From positions 402,803-466,802 of the forward strand of contig NZ_FRAA01000001.1 in NCBI RefSeq assembly GCF_900142205.1: a stretch of DNA of 64,000 bases. Direction: 5' to 3'. The notes beneath the pieces are model-generated. The model saw only the letters and a list, made by a program, of their open reading frames with translations, made no database searches and was not told where the DNA came from. Both the position numbers and the translations under genes were made by a program. The stretch is from Reichenbachiella agariperforans (lineage in GTDB: Bacteria; Bacteroidota; Bacteroidia; Cytophagales; Cyclobacteriaceae). Of the stretch, positions 19,502-28,582 are shown piece by piece. Each line of letters starts with the position of its first letter. Position 1 is the stretch's first letter.

Positions 19502-20170
19502 TTAAGCTTTGGTCAATCTCACCACTGAAAAATCTCTATCTACCCACTCGTCTGCCTTACTCTTGACACGCTCTTGATGATCCAGTATATCTATGATCTC
19601 AAAATCGGTCTGCTCTACCAGCGTCTTCACATCATGATTGTCATAGAGTGTAAACCTATCTGCTACAAAGGGCAATTGATCCATGAATTGTTTTTGTGCA
19701 TAACCAATAGAGAGTATTCCATTGGGCTTGAGCACCCGGTATAGCTCCTCTAAGAATCCCACAGGATCACCCCAAAAGTAGAGCGTATTCACTGTCAGTA
19801 TTCTATCTACGCTATGGTCTGCCAATGGAATGATTGCTCCGTCATAGCACTCAAACGCTATGTCAGAAGACTCAATCAAAGCAGCATGCATACGACACGC
19901 CTCCTCATGCATCGTCTCAGATATCTCCACTCCTATATAGGATAACCCATGTGCCTGCTCCAGTATCGTCGACAGATGGGCACAGTTGCCATGCCCTATC
20001 TCCAACACATAATTATTCTCTGTGATCTCCAAAGACTCTATCGTGGTAGTAATCATGCCCGCATTGGTCTCGTTCATCATTGCTGCCATCTTGATACCAT
20101 TCTCTCCCTGTGGACAACTGAGCTGTCTTTCTATTTCGGCTAGTTCCTCTGGTGTCGATTCTTGACTCAT
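19502..20170 (-). CDS. Class I SAM-dependent methyltransferase
   Basis: This 222-residue soluble protein has SAM-binding motif I (NYVLEIGHGNCAHLSTIL) at about residues 52-69, an acidic motif (YIGVEIS), and the post-motif HSVDRILTVNTLYFWGDP, followed by FLEELYRVLKPNGILSIGYA. This is the methyltransferase type 11/25 pattern found in small-molecule methyltransferases. The first glycine-rich loop reads GHGNC rather than the usual GxGxG, so one glycine is replaced. The substrate is unknown. It lies upstream of the luciferase-like gene on the same strand with a 160-base gap, so co-transcription is uncertain. Confidence 0.85.
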   Translation of the reverse strand: MSQESTPEELAEIERQLSCPQGENGIKMAAMMNETNAGMITTTIESLEITENNYVLEIGHGNCAHLSTILEQAHGLSYIGVEISETMHEEACRMHAALIESSDIAFECYDGAIIPLADHSVDRILTVNTLYFWGDPVGFLEELYRVLKPNGILSIGYAQKQFMDQLPFVADRFTLYDNHDVKTLVEQTDFEIIDILDHQERVKSKADEWVDRDFSVVRLTKA

Positions 20171-20338
20171 CTTAGGTGGGTTTAGATTTGTGTTTTCACC
20201 TCTAAGATAAATTAGATTTATGAATACTAGAGCCTGAATAATGCATTAGGCAGAGCAATCACATTCAAACCAATATCTAGAAAACCCTCCAAGGGTTTAG
20301 CAATAAAATCAAGGCTATCATTCATACCCGTACGGTTC

Positions 20339-20380
20339 ATTATAAATACCTAATCCTTGGAGGGGCTCAGTATTTATAAT
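20339..20380. repeat. 11-bp perfect inverted repeat around a CCTTGGAGGGG core
   Basis: ATTATAAATAC (20339-20349) is an exact reverse complement of GTATTTATAAT (20370-20380), with a 20-base loop. The loop carries CCTTGGAGG, which can pair with CCTCCAAGG at 20286-20294, so two alternative structures are possible. Confidence 0.7.
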
Positions 20381-20490
20381 ACATAGCCCCCTTTCAAGGT
20401 CTATCGAACCCAACAACCTGTGTTCGACTAATTATTGTTGTATTGGTTATCTGAGCCTGTTATCAGCATACTTCTGCCCTAGACAGAATG

Positions 20491-20558
20491 TCATTTCGAC
20501 GATAGGAGAAATCTATGCGATAGTACCTTAGATTTCTCCACTGCGCTGCAAAATAACA
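20491..20558. repeat. REP-like palindromic element (GTCATTTCGA... / ...AAAATAAC)
   Basis: The inner arms GGAGAAATCTA (20506-20516) and TAGATTTCTCC (20530-20540) are exact reverse complements. The outer arms GTCATTTCGA (20491) and GCAAAATAAC (20549) pair imperfectly. The pattern resembles dispersed intergenic palindromes that I recall from other Bacteroidota genomes. Confidence 0.65.
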
Positions 20559-20698
20559 AAAAGGCTTTAATACTGCTATTGAGTTCTTTGTTAGAACCGA
20601 ACTCAGGTCAATAGAGTATGAGCGTATTGGCAATCATAAATTAGTAACAACCCCTAGAAGGGATACCTCAACAAAACCCCATAGCCTACCACTCACAC

Positions 20699-21469
20699 TC
20701 AGATATTCTGAGAGAGCATCTTCTCGATGGCATCTAGGTTGTTTCGGTCTTCTATCAGCTTTGAGGTTCTGGGTTCGATTTTCAGTGCCATTCGTAGTAC
20801 CTCTTGCGCTTTATCCTTTTGATCATGCGCGATCAATGCTTCGGCAAAGAAGCGTGCATTGGCAGGATCTTGGGGTGATTGGCTGTAGGCAGTCTCTAAG
20901 AGACGTAGTGCTTCGTCTTCCGAGGGCCAAGAGAGTACAAAGGGGATTTGAGGCAACTTGAGGTGCATAATCCCGAGGATACGCTGTGCGCCCGACTCAG
21001 CAAATTGATCATCCATCTCGATAACCTCTTCGGCGAGTGCTTTGATCTCATCTGATACTCCTTCTTGGGCAGCCGTCATCACGCCTACGGTATTGCCCCA
21101 GCGACCCAGATTGGTCATGTAGTAGTATTTCACCCCCACATCAGAGGCATATCGATGGATGTATTCTCTACCCAAGTCTACCGCTACCTTGTAAGTCTCT
21201 AGTTTTTTCTTTTCGCTCAATCGCGTAAAGCTCCCCTTGAACTCGTAGGCACGGAGTAGTGCCGCAACGGTCTCAGGTGTCTGATCCGCACGTTTGTAAT
21301 ATTTAATGGCACGATTGATCATTCGCTTGCGTGCCACTAGCCCCTGAGCACTATCTCCACGGTCTGCAAAGTAACGTTCCGCTTTTTCGTAATCCGACTG
21401 TGCCTGTGCAGGCCATATAGTCGTGATGATAACGAAAGTCAGTATAATGAATGGTCTAAGCTGTTTCAT
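20699..21469 (-). CDS. Secreted tetratricopeptide-repeat protein
   Basis: This 256-residue protein has a signal peptide (FIILTFVIITTIWPAQAQ, cleavage near residue 24). The rest is helical with TPR-like pairs. The clearest are ADQTPETVAALLRAYEFKGS (about 57-76), EALRLLETAYSQSPQDPANARFFAEALI and KAQEVLRMALKIEPRTSKL near the C-terminus. It is expected in the periplasm as a scaffold or binding protein. The gene starts only 5 bases after the AI-2E permease stop on the same strand, so the two form an operon and may act together. No family more specific than TPR is recognised. Confidence 0.8.
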   Translation of the reverse strand: MKQLRPFIILTFVIITTIWPAQAQSDYEKAERYFADRGDSAQGLVARKRMINRAIKYYKRADQTPETVAALLRAYEFKGSFTRLSEKKKLETYKVAVDLGREYIHRYASDVGVKYYYMTNLGRWGNTVGVMTAAQEGVSDEIKALAEEVIEMDDQFAESGAQRILGIMHLKLPQIPFVLSWPSEDEALRLLETAYSQSPQDPANARFFAEALIAHDQKDKAQEVLRMALKIEPRTSKLIEDRNNLDAIEKMLSQNI

Positions 21470-21474
21470 AGAAG

Positions 21475-22590
21475 TTACTTTTTAGTGATTTTGGATATAA
21501 TGGATTGCCCCCATTGCTCTATCCGTTCGAATATCGGGTGGCTATTCTTCTCTTCAGAGTCTCCCAGTAGCAAAGCCACAGGCTTTAGCTCCGTGTAGTA
21601 TGAGCAGACGACTTTGAGTATCGCCACCATAGGCAAGAACAGTATCATCCCAGGGATACCCCAAAGCAAACCGCCAGCGATCAATGATAGTATAGAAAAG
21701 AAAGCGTTGATGTTCAAGTTGCCCCCTACGATTTTAGGATTCAAGAAGTTCCCCTCTAAGAACTGAACAAACCAAAACATGGCTACCACACCGATCGCAT
21801 ACCAATAGCTATCATAAGTGATCAACGCAAACAGTGTTGGGATCAGTCCACCTACGACAGTACCTACATAAGGTATGATGGCCAGTAGTGCCGCTAAGAA
21901 GCCAAAGAACAGCGCATACTCAATACCGATGAGCCACAGCCCGAGACTATTGAGCCCTCCCAGCACCAGTACTAGCGTCAGCATAGAAGTAAGGTACTTC
22001 TGCCCGATCTCCTGCACTTCCTTCAGCATCTCCCCAAAAGCAGGTTGATCCTCCTTTGGATTGAAATGGATCAAAGCTTTGGTTAAGTGCTTATGATAGA
22101 GCAGAATTAGAAAGGAATAGATGAAAGTCAGTACAAGATAGGTGAACAACGTACTCGTCACGCCTATGGTATCCGACACGATCAACAGACCACTGTCCGA
22201 AAACAGTTGGGTGATCTGCTCATTGATCATCTGAGAGTCAATGGGTGGGATGATACTAACCTTTTCATTGAGGAATACAATGACTTTGTCCATCACCTCT
22301 TGTAGGCGTGCTAGAAAGCCTGAGTATTCTTTGACGATAGATACGATTTGTGCAGAAAATAGAAACAGAACCCCCAATACGACAATGGTCACGCTGGCCA
22401 TTGTCCAAATGACAGACCAGATCAACGCGATGTTTCGCTTCGTTAGCCATTTGACCAGTGGGTAGAGAATGAAAGCCACCAGCATGGCAAAAACCACGGG
22501 GATCAAAATAGACTTAGCCGCAAACAGCATATATATACTGAGCAGCACCGTGGCAAGGACAAAAAACAGCTTCTTGAATGATAAGGTCAT
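21475..22590 (-). CDS. AI-2E family transporter (PerM/TqsA-like permease)
   Basis: This 371-residue inner-membrane protein has about eight hydrophobic segments: two near the N-terminus (LFFVLATVLLSIYMLFAAKS, IPVVFAMLVAFILYPLVKWL), one at about 57-80, a periplasmic coiled loop (EYSGFLARLQEVMDKV), and five in the C-terminal half. The family hallmark PYVGTVVGGLIPTLFALI lies at about 240-257, followed by the conserved FLEGNFLNPKIVGGNLNINAF segment in two parts. Members export AI-2 or act as Na+/H+ or other antiporters, so the true substrate is open. It is the first gene of a two-gene operon with the TPR protein. Confidence 0.92.
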   Translation of the reverse strand: MTLSFKKLFFVLATVLLSIYMLFAAKSILIPVVFAMLVAFILYPLVKWLTKRNIALIWSVIWTMASVTIVVLGVLFLFSAQIVSIVKEYSGFLARLQEVMDKVIVFLNEKVSIIPPIDSQMINEQITQLFSDSGLLIVSDTIGVTSTLFTYLVLTFIYSFLILLYHKHLTKALIHFNPKEDQPAFGEMLKEVQEIGQKYLTSMLTLVLVLGGLNSLGLWLIGIEYALFFGFLAALLAIIPYVGTVVGGLIPTLFALITYDSYWYAIGVVAMFWFVQFLEGNFLNPKIVGGNLNINAFFSILSLIAGGLLWGIPGMILFLPMVAILKVVCSYYTELKPVALLLGDSEEKNSHPIFERIEQWGQSIISKITKK

Positions 22591-22793
22591 GAAATGAGGT
22601 TTGAGTATACACTAGTCAGCAGACCTTCATGGTCTACCGACTAACAAGATACACCCAAAACCACGCCATGCGCCAATTGTAGTCTAGGATAAGAATTCAA
22701 GACCATTTCGACTCTCAATCCGTCCCCTTTCCTACACACCTGTTGATTTTATGACACAGTTTGACCTGCATCAGTCATCGCCCAGCTGTTGTG

Positions 22794-23375
22794 CTAGGCC
22801 AGTGCCTTTTGAATCAACGCCAGATCTTCATCTAAGTAGTCCAGCTCCAACGCCATCGCATGCCCCTTTTCCGTCATCTTACCCCACGTCTTCTGTACGA
22901 TATCGATGAGTTTAGCCTCATCGTGTTTCGCTCCAAACGCATGGAAGTAGTACTTCAAAAAGACCAAGCACACAACATCTTCCAGTTTTTTGGACTCATC
23001 ATCCGTCTTGAGCTTCTTTTTATTGACCAGTTCTACGACCTGATCAATAGAGTTAGAAGAGAACCCCTGCTTTTCCATCATTTCGGAGAGCAATTCTCCA
23101 TGGTATATTTTGAGCATCGTCCTCCATTTGAGATACCCCTTTCTATCCATGGGATAATCACTGCGTGGGATGTGCCATCTTTTGATATGCTGCCCTCTAG
23201 CGGCTATTTGTAATTCTGGAGAAGCATATGCCTCATACACTTGGAGCATATCGGTCATTCGTTGGCCATATATCAACTCTTTAGGAATGAGTTGACCATC
23301 TACTGCCTCCATATTTGGGTCTTGTGTATTGACCTCATCTATTTGTGCAAAGATTGTTTTCAGTTTATCTATCAT
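22794..23375 (-). CDS. DUF4202 domain-containing protein
   Basis: This 193-residue soluble protein matches DUF4202 over its length: FAQIDEVNTQDPN at the N-terminus, KELIYGQRMTDML, then the very conserved QIAARGQHIKRWHIPRSDYP and GYLKWRTMLKIYH at about 57-90. The function is not established. It is transcribed divergently from nirB with a 164-base shared regulatory region that contains TACGTA boxes. I recall DUF4202 genes beside nitrite reductase genes in other bacteria, so a role tied to nitrogen assimilation or siroheme/iron-sulfur handling is plausible but not shown. Confidence 0.9.
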   Translation of the reverse strand: MIDKLKTIFAQIDEVNTQDPNMEAVDGQLIPKELIYGQRMTDMLQVYEAYASPELQIAARGQHIKRWHIPRSDYPMDRKGYLKWRTMLKIYHGELLSEMMEKQGFSSNSIDQVVELVNKKKLKTDDESKKLEDVVCLVFLKYYFHAFGAKHDEAKLIDIVQKTWGKMTEKGHAMALELDYLDEDLALIQKALA

Positions 23376-23446
23376 ACGTCATATTCTTTCGTGTTCTATA
23401 ACTCCTGTGTTTTCCTGTCAATTATCAGTTTACACCCTAACATAAT

Positions 23447-23525
23447 TACGTAGTTGATATAGCTTTTTATACATTTAATACGTAGTTTTGTTCCAATATC
23501 AGAATTTAATACGTATTGTTACGTA
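23447..23525. promoter_or_regulatory. Cluster of four TACGTA boxes in the DUF4202/nirB divergent promoter
   Basis: TACGTA occurs at 23447, 23479, 23510 and 23520. Spacings of 32, 31 and 10 bases are near multiples of a helical turn. The last two form TACGTA-N4-TACGTA. A Bacteroidota -7-type box TAGTTTTG (TAnnTTTG) lies at 23483-23490, overlapping the second site. The same boxes recur upstream of the nitrate reductase gene. I infer an operator, perhaps of the NarL-type regulator at 27887. Confidence 0.6.
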
Positions 23526-23539
23526 ATAACATTAAAATC

Positions 23540-26032
23540 ATGGAGAAAATAATTGTAATCGGTAACGGCATGGTGGGCTACAAGTTTTGTGAAAAACTAA
23601 GAGCCAAAGCTGACAAGAACAAATTTGAGATCACAGTTTTTGGAGAAGAACCTCATGCAGCTTATGACAGAGTGCATTTGAGCGAGTACTTTACCAATCC
23701 CTCTGTATCACATCTCGAAATGGCTCCAAGGTCTTGGTACGAAGAAAACGACATTAACCTGATCTCAGGCGAAATGATCAACGCCATAGACCGAAACAAC
23801 AAAACCGTGACCTCACACAAAGGTACACAGTTGCCCTACGACAAACTCATCCTTGCTACTGGATCGAGCGCTTTCGTCCCTCCTATCAAAGGGGTTGAAA
23901 AAGAAGGGGTATTTGTCTACCGAACGATCGAAGATCTCGACGCAATTATAGAATATAGTAAGAAGACCAAAAAAGCTGCAGTCATGGGTGGTGGTCTACT
24001 GGGGCTAGAGGCTGCAAAAGCCATGATGGACCTCAAACAAGAAACACACGTAATCGAATTTGCCCCACGTCTAATGCCGAGACAGTTAGACAATGCAGGT
24101 TCTGATGCCCTACTCACCAAAATGCAAGAACTAGGCATCAAATTACACTTAAATAAAAACACAAGAAATATAGCTGGAGAAGGTCAAATGACGGGCATGG
24201 AGTTCGCCGATGATTCTAATCTAGATGTAGAAATGCTCGTAATCTCTGCCGGTATCAAACCGAGAGACGAGTTGGCCACTCAGTGTGGTCTGGCTGTAGG
24301 ACAAAGAGGAGGAATCGTAGTGAACGATCTGTTGCAAACAGATGACACGGACATTTTCGCGATTGGTGAGTGTGCTTTGCACAAGAACTTCATTTATGGA
24401 TTAGTAGCGCCTGGGTACGAAATGGCAGATGTCGTGGTAAACCAACTCATAGGTGGTGAAGAAAAAAGCTTCAAAAGCTATGACATGTCTACCAAACTAA
24501 AGTTGATCGGTGTAGATGTGGCGAGTTTTGGCAATGCCCTATGTGAAAACGAAGATCATAAGCCTATAGTCTTTGAAGACAAACACACAGGTATCTACAA
24601 AAGAATCAACATCTCTGAAGATGGTAAACGTCTACTCGGTGGTATCCTCGTCGGCGAAGCAGAGGCGTACAACATGCTACTCCAGGTCACCCTCAACGGG
24701 ATGGCGCTCCCTCCTAACCCTGAGGATCTAATCCTAGGTAGTCGAGGTGGTGAAGAGACCAAGATGGAACTACCAGATAGTGCCCAGGTTTGTTCGTGTG
24801 AGAATGTCACCAAAGGCGATATATGCCAAGCAGTCATCGACAATGAGTTAGAAGATATCGAGCAAGTCAAAACGTGCACCAAGGCGGGCACTGGCTGTGG
24901 CGCTTGTAACCCTATCGTCAAAGACATCTTCAACGAGCAATTGGCCAAGATGGGAAAAACCGTCAAAAACGTCATCTGCGAACACTTTGACTACAGTAGA
25001 CAGGAGATTCTAGACATCATCAAAATCAAGAAGATTCAAGACTACAACCAGCTGCTCAATGATCACGGTACGGGTGATGGATGTGAAACTTGTCGTCCAT
25101 TGGTCGCTTCACTCCTAGCCAGTACATGGAACGAGATGATCCTCGATAAAGGAAAAGATTCGCTACAGGACACCAATGACAAGTACCTAGCCAATATCCA
25201 AAAAGGTGGGTCGTACTCTGTAGTACCTAGAATACCAGGTGGAGAGATCACACCAGACAAATTGATCGTGATAGGTCAGGTAGCTAAAAAATATGACCTC
25301 TACACCAAAGTAACTGGTGGACAGAGAATCGACTTATTCGGTGCGCAGATTCATCAGTTGCCAGATATCTGGGAGGAGTTGATCAACGCAGGATTCGAAA
25401 GTGGCCATGCCTATGGCAAGTCACTACGTACAGTCAAAAGTTGTGTTGGGTCTACATGGTGTAGATACGGTCTACACGACTCTGTATCCTTCTCTATCGA
25501 GGTGGAAGAACGGTACAGAGGACTCAGGTCTCCCCACAAACTCAAAGGAGGTGTATCAGGCTGTAGAAGAGAATGTGCCGAAGCGCAAAGTAAAGATTTC
25601 GGTATCATCGCTACCGAAGAAGGCTGGAACCTATACGTATGTGGAAACGGTGGATCTAATCCACAGCACGCACAGCTATTGGCTGGAGATATTGATTCAG
25701 AAACATGCCTCAAGTACATCGACAGATTCCTCATGTTCTACATCAAAACTGCTGAACCGCTCAACAGGACAGCCACATGGCTCAACAAACTAGACGGAGG
25801 ACTCGACTATCTCATAGATGTGGTCGTCAACGATTCTTTGGGCATAGCTGCTGACCTAGAAAAGGAAATGGAGTTCATGGTAGACACCTACAAATGTGAA
25901 TGGAAGGAAGTAGTGAACAATCCAGAATTGAGAAAACGATTTACGCACTTTGTCAATACAGAGATTCCTGATCCCACCATGAAATTCGAAGACATGAGAG
26001 GGCAGAAAAAACCAGTAGAATGGGGTGCTTGA
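23540..26032 (+). CDS. nirB: NAD(P)H-dependent nitrite reductase large subunit
   Basis: This siroheme enzyme reduces nitrite to ammonium in the cytosol. From the chosen ATG it has 830 residues; an upstream in-frame TTG at 23516 is less likely, since the FAD motif IIVIGNGMVGYKF normally sits at the extreme N-terminus. Next come the NAD(P)H-binding AAVMGGGLLGLEAAK, a BFD-type [2Fe-2S] domain (VCSCENVTKGD ... TGCGAC), a second cysteine pair (DGCETC), then the ferredoxin-like and siroheme domains. The siroheme/[4Fe-4S] ligands are intact: CVGSTWC and CRREC. It is followed by nirD after 46 bases. Upstream TACGTA boxes suggest nitrogen-responsive control. Confidence 0.96.
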   Translation: MEKIIVIGNGMVGYKFCEKLRAKADKNKFEITVFGEEPHAAYDRVHLSEYFTNPSVSHLEMAPRSWYEENDINLISGEMINAIDRNNKTVTSHKGTQLPYDKLILATGSSAFVPPIKGVEKEGVFVYRTIEDLDAIIEYSKKTKKAAVMGGGLLGLEAAKAMMDLKQETHVIEFAPRLMPRQLDNAGSDALLTKMQELGIKLHLNKNTRNIAGEGQMTGMEFADDSNLDVEMLVISAGIKPRDELATQCGLAVGQRGGIVVNDLLQTDDTDIFAIGECALHKNFIYGLVAPGYEMADVVVNQLIGGEEKSFKSYDMSTKLKLIGVDVASFGNALCENEDHKPIVFEDKHTGIYKRINISEDGKRLLGGILVGEAEAYNMLLQVTLNGMALPPNPEDLILGSRGGEETKMELPDSAQVCSCENVTKGDICQAVIDNELEDIEQVKTCTKAGTGCGACNPIVKDIFNEQLAKMGKTVKNVICEHFDYSRQEILDIIKIKKIQDYNQLLNDHGTGDGCETCRPLVASLLASTWNEMILDKGKDSLQDTNDKYLANIQKGGSYSVVPRIPGGEITPDKLIVIGQVAKKYDLYTKVTGGQRIDLFGAQIHQLPDIWEELINAGFESGHAYGKSLRTVKSCVGSTWCRYGLHDSVSFSIEVEERYRGLRSPHKLKGGVSGCRRECAEAQSKDFGIIATEEGWNLYVCGNGGSNPQHAQLLAGDIDSETCLKYIDRFLMFYIKTAEPLNRTATWLNKLDGGLDYLIDVVVNDSLGIAADLEKEMEFMVDTYKCEWKEVVNNPELRKRFTHFVNTEIPDPTMKFEDMRGQKKPVEWGA

Positions 26033-26078
26033 TCCTAGCCCCTATTGACCCTTTTTTCAACCCATAAAGCACACAACC

Positions 26079-26456
26079 ATGACAGAAGTAACAGCAGAAT
26101 ATAAAACAGTAAAGTCAGAAGAAGTAAAAGTCTGGCACAAGGCCGCATCAGTAGATGCATTCCCTACAGACGGCGGTGCAGCCATAGAATACAAAGGACT
26201 ACAAGTCGCCATTTTCAATTTTAGCCGTAGAGGTGAATGGTACGCCAGTCAAAACCTATGCCCACACAAAAAGCAAATGATTTTATCAAGAGGTATGTTA
26301 GGCTCTGAGGGACAAGAACCTAAGGTTGCTTGCCCGTTTCACAAGAAAACATTTAGCCTCAAAACTGGGGTTAATTTGAATGGAAGCGAATGCGACCTAG
26401 CTACCTACCCCGTCAAAGTGGAAGAGGGGTATGTTTACGTAGGATTTTCGCAGTAA
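26079..26456 (+). CDS. nirD: Nitrite reductase small subunit, Rieske-type
   Basis: This 125-residue protein has the Rieske [2Fe-2S] ligand pattern: LCPHKKQ (Cys-Pro-His) at about residue 65 and CPFHKKTFSL (Cys-x2-His) about 24 residues later. The length and position directly after nirB fit NirD, which joins NirB in the NADH-dependent nitrite reductase. It is cytosolic, with no signal peptide. The first 30 residues are charged and poorly conserved, which is usual. It is separated from the kinase gene by about 43 bases, with no terminator between, so the operon probably continues. Confidence 0.94.
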   Translation: MTEVTAEYKTVKSEEVKVWHKAASVDAFPTDGGAAIEYKGLQVAIFNFSRRGEWYASQNLCPHKKQMILSRGMLGSEGQEPKVACPFHKKTFSLKTGVNLNGSECDLATYPVKVEEGYVYVGFSQ

Positions 26457-26499
26457 GCTGCGTAATTTCACCTAATATTGCACTTTAGACTTTAAATAC

Positions 26500-27879
26500 T
26501 TGAGAAGTACCAGAACATTGCAACAACTAGGTTATTCAGGCCTAGCTTCATTTATTGGTGTAGTAGCTGCTATACTGGCGGGACAGTATTATATATTAAA
26601 TTTCAGCCAAGAGAAAAGCGGGCTCATCAACCATGAAATCATCTTTATAGTCCTAATACTGGCACTAATTGCCTCTTTGTTTTTCGCGCTACTCTATCCC
26701 CGATACCAACGCATATACGCTTCGTATAAGGATCTCATCCAATCAGAAGATAGTGCAAAATCAATGGCTTCTCAGTTATCAAAACTCTATGATGAGTTAG
26801 GTAAATCTTATCAAGACCTGGAAGCAGTAAATCATCAGCCTGCCGAACTGAGTATTCTACTAAAACTAGATATCGATGGCAACATCCTTCAAACCTCAGA
26901 CAAATTCAGAGAGATTTTGCTATTGGACACTGAAACTGTCCCAGCCAATTTCTATAGTTGGTTAGAGCAGCACACCTATCGCGAAGATTTCATAGAACAA
27001 TTGAAATCCTTGGCCAAGGAACGAAAATCTTGGAATGGTGAAATCAAAGCGACCAATGATGAAGGTGATTTCGTTTGGTTCGATCTAGTTGTTCAGCCTG
27101 TTCCTCTCAACAAGGAAAAGAGTCAATTTGGGCTCCTAGTGATCGGTACAGACATCAGTAATACGATAGAAGCCAAACAACGCTCTAGAGAGATCAACCT
27201 CGAACTCGTCAACAAACGTGTGAAAGAACAACAATACAGATCTGTATTAATTCTCGAAGGACAAGAGGAAGAAAGGAAACGAATCGCACAAGAAATCCAT
27301 GACGGCATAGGCCAGATGCTAACAGGGCTAAAACTGAATCTAGAAGGAATTACTACCTCTAGTTCACCACACATGAGACAGCGCATGAGTGACACCAAAC
27401 ATCTCATGAAAAGTATCATCAAAGAGGTCAGACGGGTGTCCTTCAACCTTGCTCCAAGTAGTTTGGTGGATTTTGGGATCGTCCCAGCTCTCAAGAAGAT
27501 CAGCCAAGAAACCACCTCCCTAACCAGTACAGAGGTGGTATTCGAAAACAAAACAGGCTTTATCAACAGACTAGATGGCACGATAGAAACCAACCTCTAT
27601 CGCATCATTCAAGAAGCCGTCAACAATGGAATCAAGTACGCCAAAGCCGATCAAATAAAAATCACTTTGGAGCACACGATCAACCAACTAACCGTCAACA
27701 TAGAAGACAACGGAAAAGGGTTCGATATAAAGAAGTTAGAAAACGTAGGCCACTTTGGCGCCTCAGGCCATGGGATATTCAACATGAAAGAACGTGCTGC
27801 ATACATCAATGCCAAATTAGATATTGACACCAAAATTGGACAAGGTACATCTATCACCATTAGTTTACCTTTAACGTAA
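26500..27879 (+). CDS. Membrane sensor histidine kinase with PAS domain (NarX/NreB-like, HisKA_3)
   Basis: This 459-residue protein has two transmembrane helices (about residues 15-33 and 46-67) with a very short periplasmic loop, a coiled linker, and a PAS domain at about 115-225 (SILLKLDIDGNILQTSDKF). A HisKA_3 dimerisation domain follows with H267 in RIAQEIHDGIGQML, then an HATPase domain (NLYRIIQEAVNNG, DNGKGFD, GHGIFNMKERA). There is no cysteine cluster of the Staphylococcus NreB type, so oxygen sensing that way is unlikely. The start is TTG at 26500, because a stop lies 27 bases upstream and no ATG precedes the membrane helices. Its partner regulator starts 7 bases downstream. Confidence 0.9.
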   Translation: MRSTRTLQQLGYSGLASFIGVVAAILAGQYYILNFSQEKSGLINHEIIFIVLILALIASLFFALLYPRYQRIYASYKDLIQSEDSAKSMASQLSKLYDELGKSYQDLEAVNHQPAELSILLKLDIDGNILQTSDKFREILLLDTETVPANFYSWLEQHTYREDFIEQLKSLAKERKSWNGEIKATNDEGDFVWFDLVVQPVPLNKEKSQFGLLVIGTDISNTIEAKQRSREINLELVNKRVKEQQYRSVLILEGQEEERKRIAQEIHDGIGQMLTGLKLNLEGITTSSSPHMRQRMSDTKHLMKSIIKEVRRVSFNLAPSSLVDFGIVPALKKISQETTSLTSTEVVFENKTGFINRLDGTIETNLYRIIQEAVNNGIKYAKADQIKITLEHTINQLTVNIEDNGKGFDIKKLENVGHFGASGHGIFNMKERAAYINAKLDIDTKIGQGTSITISLPLT

Positions 27880-27886
27880 TCCACCT

Positions 27887-28558
27887 ATGAGTAAGATTAA
27901 AGTAATATTAGCCGACGATCATGTCATTGTTAGAAATGGAATCAAAATCCTGCTCGAAAGCAACGGTGATGTAGATGTGATTGCGGAAGCATCCAACGGA
28001 GAGGAAGCATTAGAAAAAGTAAGATTACTTAAACCAGACATATTGATTTCGGACATCCGAATGCCCATCATGAATGGTATAGAAGCAACGGCTCGCCTCA
28101 AAGAGTTTTCTCCCAATACCAAGGCACTCATCCTATCCATGCATGACGATGAAGAATACATTATCAAATCCATCGAAAGCGGTGCTTCAGGATACTTACT
28201 AAAAGACACCACCAAAGAAGAGTTTTCAAAAGCACTACACGCCATCCTAGATGGACAAAAGTATTTTAGCGGAGATATCTCTAACATTCTAGTCAACTCT
28301 TACCTAAACATAAAAGATGGCAAACCTGTCAGCACCTCTTCCCAGTCTGGCGTCATAGATTACCATATTACCAAACGTGAAAAGCAAATTCTACAACTCG
28401 TCTACGAAGGCAATAGCAACAAAGAAATTGCGGACAAACTAGGAAAAAGTGTTAGAACCGTAGAAACACATCGTTTCAATATCATGAAAAAGCTAAGTGT
28501 ATCTAACATCACCGAACTACTGAGAAAAATAGATGCAGAGCCATACATAACCCAGTAA
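27887..28558 (+). CDS. NarL/FixJ-family response regulator
   Basis: This 223-residue protein has a receiver domain at 1-120 with the acidic pair D10/D11, phosphoacceptor D56 (LISDIRMPIMNG) and K106-type LLKDTTKEEF. A LuxR-type HTH spans about 155-215 (ITKREKQILQLVYEGNSNKEIADKLGKSVRTVETHR in two halves). Encoded 7 bases after the sensor kinase, it should form a two-component pair with it. Placement between nirBD and the nitrate reductase gene makes it the best candidate regulator of this island and of the TACGTA boxes upstream of both parts. The signal sensed is unknown. Confidence 0.93.
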   Translation: MSKIKVILADDHVIVRNGIKILLESNGDVDVIAEASNGEEALEKVRLLKPDILISDIRMPIMNGIEATARLKEFSPNTKALILSMHDDEEYIIKSIESGASGYLLKDTTKEEFSKALHAILDGQKYFSGDISNILVNSYLNIKDGKPVSTSSQSGVIDYHITKREKQILQLVYEGNSNKEIADKLGKSVRTVETHRFNIMKKLSVSNITELLRKIDAEPYITQ

Positions 28559-28582
28559 AGAGTTACTCCTGAAAGTATTCCT

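Larger units (their letters stand above)
20171..20698. other. Gene-free spacer rich in inverted repeats
   Basis: This 528-base spacer lies upstream of the methyltransferase and downstream of the TPR gene stop, both on the minus strand. It holds a small hairpin (AAACCCT/AGGGTTT at about 20282-20298), the 11-bp inverted repeat at 20339-20380 and a REP-like palindrome at 20491-20558. I saw no coding potential or tRNA. Confidence 0.6.

Noticed and set aside
26432-26440. A further TACGTA near the end of nirD
   Set aside because: It is inside the coding sequence (Tyr-Val codons) and is isolated, so it is not counted as an operator.
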